Of a stretch of DNA of 8,985 nucleotides, positions 5,852-8,985 are shown piece by piece (the first letter of the stretch is position 1; each line of letters opens with the position of its first letter). Source of the DNA: Anaerolineales bacterium (lineage in GTDB: Bacteria > Chloroflexota > Anaerolineae > B4-G1 > DUEL01). Under the pieces are notes generated by a model. The model was not told where the DNA came from and did not search any database. It worked only from the letters and a program-made list of their open reading frames with translations. Made by a program: the position numbers and the translations under genes. The stretch spans positions 1 through 8,985 of the forward strand of contig DQUX01000226.1 in the NCBI GenBank assembly GCA_015662065.1, written 5' to 3'.

Positions 5852-6328
5852 ATGTACAAGCGGATCGTCGTGCTGCTGGATGGATCGGAGCTGGCGGAGC
5901 AGGTTCTGCCCCACGTGGCGGAGATCATCCGGGGGCGGGATAGCGAGGTCCATCTGCTCTCCGTCGCTCCGGTGGTGGTGCCCGCGGTGGCTACCGTGGT
6001 GGACGTCTACCCCGTCTATGTGACGGCGGATTTCCTGGCTGTGGAAGCGGCGGAGCGGGAACGGATCGAGCAGGAGCTACAGGCGTACCTGGAGGAGGTG
6101 GCCAAACGGCTGCGGCCTATGGCCTCAGGGGTGCAGACCGTGGTTCGCTTCGGGCAGCCGGCGGAGGAGATCCTTCGCTACGCCAAGGAGGTCGGGGCGG
6201 ACCTGATCGCTATGTGCACTCACGGCCGATCCGGGATCAGCCGCTGGGTCTACGGCAGCGTGGCCGACAAGGTGCTGCGCGGGGCCCACTGCCCGGTGCT
6301 CCTGGTGCGGGTCCGGCCGCCGAAGTAG
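5852..6328 (+). CDS. Universal stress protein, UspA family
   Basis: A single-domain UspA-like protein of 158 residues, the normal size for the ATP-binding subclass; such proteins help cells survive starvation, redox or energy stress. The N-terminal strand with the conserved Asp is MYKRIVVLLDGSELAEQ (D10). A helix lies at about 64-88 (VEAAERERIEQELQAYLEEVAKR), then VVRFGQPAEEILRYAKEVGADLIAM. The nucleotide loop is CTHG (122-125), nine residues, then GS (135-136). The first Gly of the G-2x-G-9x-G(S/T) motif is Cys here, while the other two Gly and the Ser are kept, so ATP binding is likely but not certain. No strong ribosome binding site lies at the usual distance; AGGAGG at 5829-5834 is 17 nt upstream and GGCAGGGCAGG is closer. 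A degenerate copy of its tail follows at 6351. Confidence 0.92.
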   Translation: MYKRIVVLLDGSELAEQVLPHVAEIIRGRDSEVHLLSVAPVVVPAVATVVDVYPVYVTADFLAVEAAERERIEQELQAYLEEVAKRLRPMASGVQTVVRFGQPAEEILRYAKEVGADLIAMCTHGRSGISRWVYGSVADKVLRGAHCPVLLVRVRPPK

Positions 6329-6333
6329 GGATT

Positions 6334-6343
6334 CAGGTTTCAG
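6334..6343 (+). repeat. CAGGTTTCAG repeat, second site
   Basis: The same 10-mer as in the alpha-beta gap (3712-3721), here within GGATTCAGGTTTCAGGGC. As at 3692, the TTTCAGG-type sequence begins directly after a TAG stop codon, suggesting a dispersed element that settles just behind genes. There is no partner arm here, so no hairpin. Confidence 0.5.
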
Positions 6344-6350
6344 GGCAAAG

Positions 6351-6467
6351 ATGAACGCCCACGGTCTCTCCGGTGTGAGCCGATGGACGTATGGCAGCAT
6401 GGCGGACCGGGGGCTGCGGGGGGCCGGCCGCCCCGTGCTCCTGGTGTGGGCCCGGCCGCCAGGATGA
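6351..6467 (+). pseudogene. Degenerate copy of the C-terminal ATP-binding tail of the upstream Usp gene
   Basis: A 38-codon frame (ATG 6351, TGA 6465-6467) whose product aligns without gaps to residues 122-158 of the neighbouring universal stress protein: 24 of 37 residues and about 80 of 111 bases identical by hand count. Shared blocks are HG-SG, SRW-YGS, AD, LRGA, PVLLV and RPP. The copy lies 139 nt downstream of the parental segment (6215-6325). It lacks the N-terminal two thirds of the Usp fold, so it cannot be a functional Usp alone; a partial tandem duplication or the remnant of a second usp gene is likely. There is no frameshift, and its TGA overlaps an ATG at 6464 in the alanine dehydrogenase frame (ATGA). 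It may survive as a leader peptide, but that is speculation. Confidence 0.72.
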
Positions 6468-6478
6468 AGAGGTGTCTA

Positions 6479-7579
6479 ATGAACATTGGTATCCCTAAAG
6501 AGCGACGCGAGTTGGAGAGGCGAGTGGGGCTGACCCCATATGGGGTCCGGTTGCTCACCAGCGCGGGACATGTCTGCTATGTCGAGCGGGGGGCCGGCGA
6601 GGGGGCCGGGTTCTCCGACTATGACTATGAACGGGCCGGCGGGCGGATCGTCTACTCCTCCGAGGAGGCCTACCTCCGCGCCGACCTCATCCTCAAGGCG
6701 GTGCGGCCGACCAAAGAGGAGATGGAGTGGCTGCACGAGGGGCAGATCCTATGCGGCTTCCTCCACCTGGCCGCCGCCCGCCGGGAGACGGTGCAGGCCC
6801 TCCTGGAGAAGAGGGTCACGGCCATCGCCTATGAGACCATCCAGGAGGAAGATGGGAGCCTGCCGGTCTTGAAGACGATGAGCGAAGTGGCGGGCCGTAT
6901 GGCCCCCCAGTTGGCAGCCACCTTTCTCCAGAGCAACTGGGGGGGGCGGGGGGTGCTCCTGAGCGGCGTGCCGGGCATCCCGGCGGCCCGGGTCGCCATC
7001 CTGGGGGCGGGGGTGCTGGGCACCAACGCTGCCCGCACCTTCCACGGCCTGGGGGCCGACGTGTTCGTCCTCGACCGCAGCCTGGAGAAACTGCGCTATA
7101 TAGACGACCAGTTCCAGGGCTGCATCACCACGATGGTCGCCTACCCCTTCAACATCGCCCGCGTGGCCCGCTTCGTCGAGGTGCTCGTCGGCGCGGTCCT
7201 GGTGCCAGGCGCCCGCGCTCCCATCGTGGTCACCCGGGAGATGGTCCGCTCCATGAAGAAGGGGGCAGTCATCATAGACTTCAGCATCGACCAGGGAGGG
7301 TGTGTGGAGACCAGCCGTCCCACCACGCTGCGGGACCCGGTCTTCGTTGAAGAGGGGGTGGTACACTTCTGTGTCCCCAATGCCCCTGGGGTCCTCCCCC
7401 GCACGTCGACCCACGCTTTCAACAACGCCGCCTGGCCCTATATCCGCCGCATCTCGGAGGTCGGCCTGGACCAGGCTGTCGAGGAGATGCCCGGTCTGGC
7501 GCGAGGGGTCGCCACCCGGGACGGCAAGGTCGTAAACGAGGCACTGGCCGCGGCATACAACGCCGGCGTGCAGGAGTGA
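6479..7579 (+). CDS. ald: Alanine dehydrogenase (NAD-dependent, Ald/PntA family)
   Basis: A 366-residue protein, the usual length. It interconverts L-alanine and pyruvate with NAD(H) and ammonia in the cytoplasm, linking amino-acid breakdown to 2-oxoacids for the upstream oxidoreductase. The N-terminal domain starts IGIPKERRELERRVGLTP, with R15 matching the substrate-binding Arg. Lys73 (DLILKAVRP) and His96 (GFLHLA) match the catalytic Lys and His. The Rossmann loop VAILGAGVLGTNAAR (172-186) ends its second strand with D199, which fits NAD preference. D271 in IDFSIDQGG matches the catalytic Asp. ATG 6479 follows GAAGAGG (6466-6472) at 6 nt; an in-frame ATG 6464 would add five residues (MKRCL) and overlap the stop of the Usp remnant. 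The related transhydrogenase alpha subunit is excluded by the NAPGVLPRTSTHA region and the length. Confidence 0.95.
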   Translation: MNIGIPKERRELERRVGLTPYGVRLLTSAGHVCYVERGAGEGAGFSDYDYERAGGRIVYSSEEAYLRADLILKAVRPTKEEMEWLHEGQILCGFLHLAAARRETVQALLEKRVTAIAYETIQEEDGSLPVLKTMSEVAGRMAPQLAATFLQSNWGGRGVLLSGVPGIPAARVAILGAGVLGTNAARTFHGLGADVFVLDRSLEKLRYIDDQFQGCITTMVAYPFNIARVARFVEVLVGAVLVPGARAPIVVTREMVRSMKKGAVIIDFSIDQGGCVETSRPTTLRDPVFVEEGVVHFCVPNAPGVLPRTSTHAFNNAAWPYIRRISEVGLDQAVEEMPGLARGVATRDGKVVNEALAAAYNAGVQE

Positions 7580-7582
7580 GAT

Positions 7583-8890
7583 ATGTCAAGTGGTTGGAGC
7601 AGGATCTACGAAGGCAAAGTGACGACCGCCGAGGAGGCGGTCAGGGTGATCGAGTCTGGCGACCGCATCTTTCTGACGGGCAACTGCAGCGTACCTAAAG
7701 TGCTGATGAAAGCATTGGTCGGGCGGGCCCACGAGTTGGAGGGGTTGGAGATCTGCCATGCCCTCACCGTCGGTTCCAGTGACTACGTGGCGCCGGGGAT
7801 GGAGGGGCACATCCGGGCCAACTCTCTCTTCATCGGCCCCAATGTGCGCAAGGCGGTCCAGGAAGGACGGGCCGACTTCACCCCGGTCCTCCTCTCTGAG
7901 TTCCCCCTCCTCTTCAGCAAGGGAATCCTGCCGCTGGACGTGGCCTTCGTCCACCTCTCCCCGCCCGACGAACACGGGTTCTGTTCCTACGGCATCGAGA
8001 CCGGGCTGACCAAGAGCCCGGCCGAATCGGCCAAGATCATCATCGCCGAGATCAACCCCAATATGCCTCGCTGCCTGGGGGATAGCTTTATACACGTCAG
8101 TGGGCTGGACTACGTCGTGCCGGTGGACTATCCTTTGATGGAGCTGCCGATGGCGGAGGGAGGGCCCACTGAGCTGCACACCCGCATCGCCGAGTACATC
8201 GCCGAGCTGATCCCGGATGGGGCGACGATGCAGATGGGCATCGGCGCTATCCCCGACGCGGTGCTCCAGTTCCTCTACCACAAGAAGGACCTGGGGATCC
8301 ACACCGAGTTGTTTTCCGATAGCGTCATTGACCTGGTGGAGGCGGGGGTGGTGACCAACACCCGCAAGACCCTGCATCCGGGCAAGATCATCGCCGGCTT
8401 TATGCTGGGGACGAAACGGCTCTACGAGTGGGCGCACGACAACCCGATCATCGAACTGCGACGCACCGAGTATATCAACGATCCCTTTATCATCGCTCAG
8501 AACTACCGGCAGGTGGCCATCAACTCCGCCATCGAGGTGGACCTGACCGGGCAGGTCTGTGCCGACTCCATCGGCCCTAAGCTCTACAGCGGGGTGGGGG
8601 GGCAGCTCGATTTCATCTACGGGGCCTCCAGGTCCGAGGGCGGCGTGCCCATCATCGCCCTGCCCAGCACGGCGAGGGGGGAGGAGCTCAGCCGCATCGT
8701 GCCGATGCTCAAGCCCGGCGCGGGGGTGGTCACCACCCGCAACCACGTCCACTACGTGGTGACGGAGTACGGGGTGGCGGACCTGTATGGGAGGACGATC
8801 CGGGAGCGGGCCCAGGCGCTCATTCGCATCGCCCATCCCAAGTTCCGGGACGAGCTGGCCCGGGCGGCGAAGGAGCTGCATTACATCTAA
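7583..8890 (+). CDS. Acetyl-CoA hydrolase/4-hydroxybutyrate CoA-transferase family protein
   Basis: A 435-residue cytoplasmic CoA-transferase with the length and order of the AbfT/Cat1-type family. These enzymes move CoA between acyl groups, typically acyl-CoA + acetate to acid + acetyl-CoA, through a glutamyl-CoA thioester. E242 in GIHTELFSD lies where the catalytic Glu of this family (Glu238 in clostridial AbfT, from memory) is expected. The oxyanion-hole glycine loop is MGIGAIPDAV (218-227). The C-terminal hallmark GVGGQLDF (337-344) is followed by IALPSTA and TEYGVADLYGRT. It starts 3 nt after ald, with AGGAG (7572-7576) 6 nt before ATG 7583, so the two are co-transcribed. The pairing with ald and the oxidoreductase suggests fermentation of amino-acid-derived acyl-CoA. 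Substrate is open: acetate, 4-hydroxybutyrate, or a branched or propionyl group. Confidence 0.93.
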   Translation: MSSGWSRIYEGKVTTAEEAVRVIESGDRIFLTGNCSVPKVLMKALVGRAHELEGLEICHALTVGSSDYVAPGMEGHIRANSLFIGPNVRKAVQEGRADFTPVLLSEFPLLFSKGILPLDVAFVHLSPPDEHGFCSYGIETGLTKSPAESAKIIIAEINPNMPRCLGDSFIHVSGLDYVVPVDYPLMELPMAEGGPTELHTRIAEYIAELIPDGATMQMGIGAIPDAVLQFLYHKKDLGIHTELFSDSVIDLVEAGVVTNTRKTLHPGKIIAGFMLGTKRLYEWAHDNPIIELRRTEYINDPFIIAQNYRQVAINSAIEVDLTGQVCADSIGPKLYSGVGGQLDFIYGASRSEGGVPIIALPSTARGEELSRIVPMLKPGAGVVTTRNHVHYVVTEYGVADLYGRTIRERAQALIRIAHPKFRDELARAAKELHYI

Positions 8891-8892
8891 CC

Positions 8893-8905
8893 GCGTCGTA
8901 GACGC
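8893..8905. other. Short palindrome GCGTC-GTA-GACGC after the CoA-transferase gene
   Basis: A 5-bp perfect stem with a 3-nt loop, 2 nt after the stop codon, followed by TTCG and no T tract. Too weak to call a terminator. Its GTC-NNN-GAC centre resembles the hairpins at 5218 and 5271. Confidence 0.3.
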
Positions 8906-8952
8906 TTCGAAATCGGATTGAAGGAATACCCAGGGCGGGAGGAGAGGGGAGT

Positions 8953-8985
8953 GTGACGCGAAAGCAGTGGTTGGTGATCGTCCTC
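8953..8985 (+). CDS. Partial CDS start, cut by the right edge
   Basis: GTG 8953 follows a purine-rich GGAGGAGAGGGGA stretch (8938-8950) and reads (M)TRKQWLVIVL to the end of the window. The basic N-terminus leading into WLVIVL suggests a signal peptide or first membrane segment. Only 11 codons are visible, so no product can be named. GTG 8951 is out because it meets TGA at once. Confidence 0.55.
   Translation, partial: MTRKQWLVIVL

Noticed and set aside
7586..8881. 431-codon open frame on the minus strand opposite the CoA-transferase
   Set aside because: An exact antisense shadow of a well-recognised enzyme in GC-rich DNA. The translation is rich in His, Arg and Pro with no domain, and there is no proper start region.

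Overview
The window is a GC-rich bacterial stretch (roughly two thirds G+C by eye) with every convincing gene on the + strand, mostly tightly packed behind AGGAGG-type ribosome binding sites. Protein flavour, GTG starts, short single-TM proteins of unknown function and dispersed TTTCAGG-type and hairpin repeats in the gaps suggest an anaerobic or thermophilic Chloroflexota (Anaerolineae/Thermoflexia-like). That placement is an inference from style, not from a marker gene. No rRNA, tRNA, CRISPR array, transposase or phage gene was seen.

Layout. (1) 3-917: the 3' part of an unrecognised gene that enters from the left edge. (2) 950-1489 and about 1462-2265: a single-TM protein with an odd Val/Ile-Pro repeat, overlapped by a GNAT-family acetyltransferase. 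(3) 2268-2310: a promoter candidate (TTTTCA, 17 bp, TATATT) with a GTGA-N6-TCAC palindrome abutting its -35 box. (4) 2367-5094: a complete four-subunit 2-oxoacid:ferredoxin oxidoreductase operon in the order ferredoxin, alpha (VorB-like), beta (TPP), gamma, with a TTTCAGG repeat/hairpin between alpha and beta. (5) 5095-5313: a repeat-rich gap with two near-identical 34-nt direct repeats and two perfect 7-bp hairpins, running into a small single-TM protein (5314-5799). (6) 5852-6328: a UspA-type universal stress protein, followed by a degenerate copy of its own C-terminal ATP-binding tail (6351-6467). (7) 6479-7579 and 7583-8890: alanine dehydrogenase and an acetyl-CoA hydrolase/4-hydroxybutyrate-CoA-transferase-type enzyme, 3 nt apart. 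(8) 8953 to the right edge: the first 11 codons of another gene.

The metabolic genes fit one theme, amino-acid and 2-oxoacid fermentation. Alanine dehydrogenase yields a 2-oxoacid plus NADH and ammonia, the ferredoxin-linked oxidoreductase turns 2-oxoacids into acyl-CoA plus reduced ferredoxin, and the CoA-transferase can conserve or swap the acyl-CoA. The CRP/FNR-like site suggests that the oxidoreductase operon is switched by energy or redox state. I do not see a clearly new biological system. The most distinctive items are the partial Usp duplication, the repeat cluster at 5150-5344, the hairpin repeat inside the oxidoreductase operon, the operator-promoter pair, and the Pro-periodic membrane protein.
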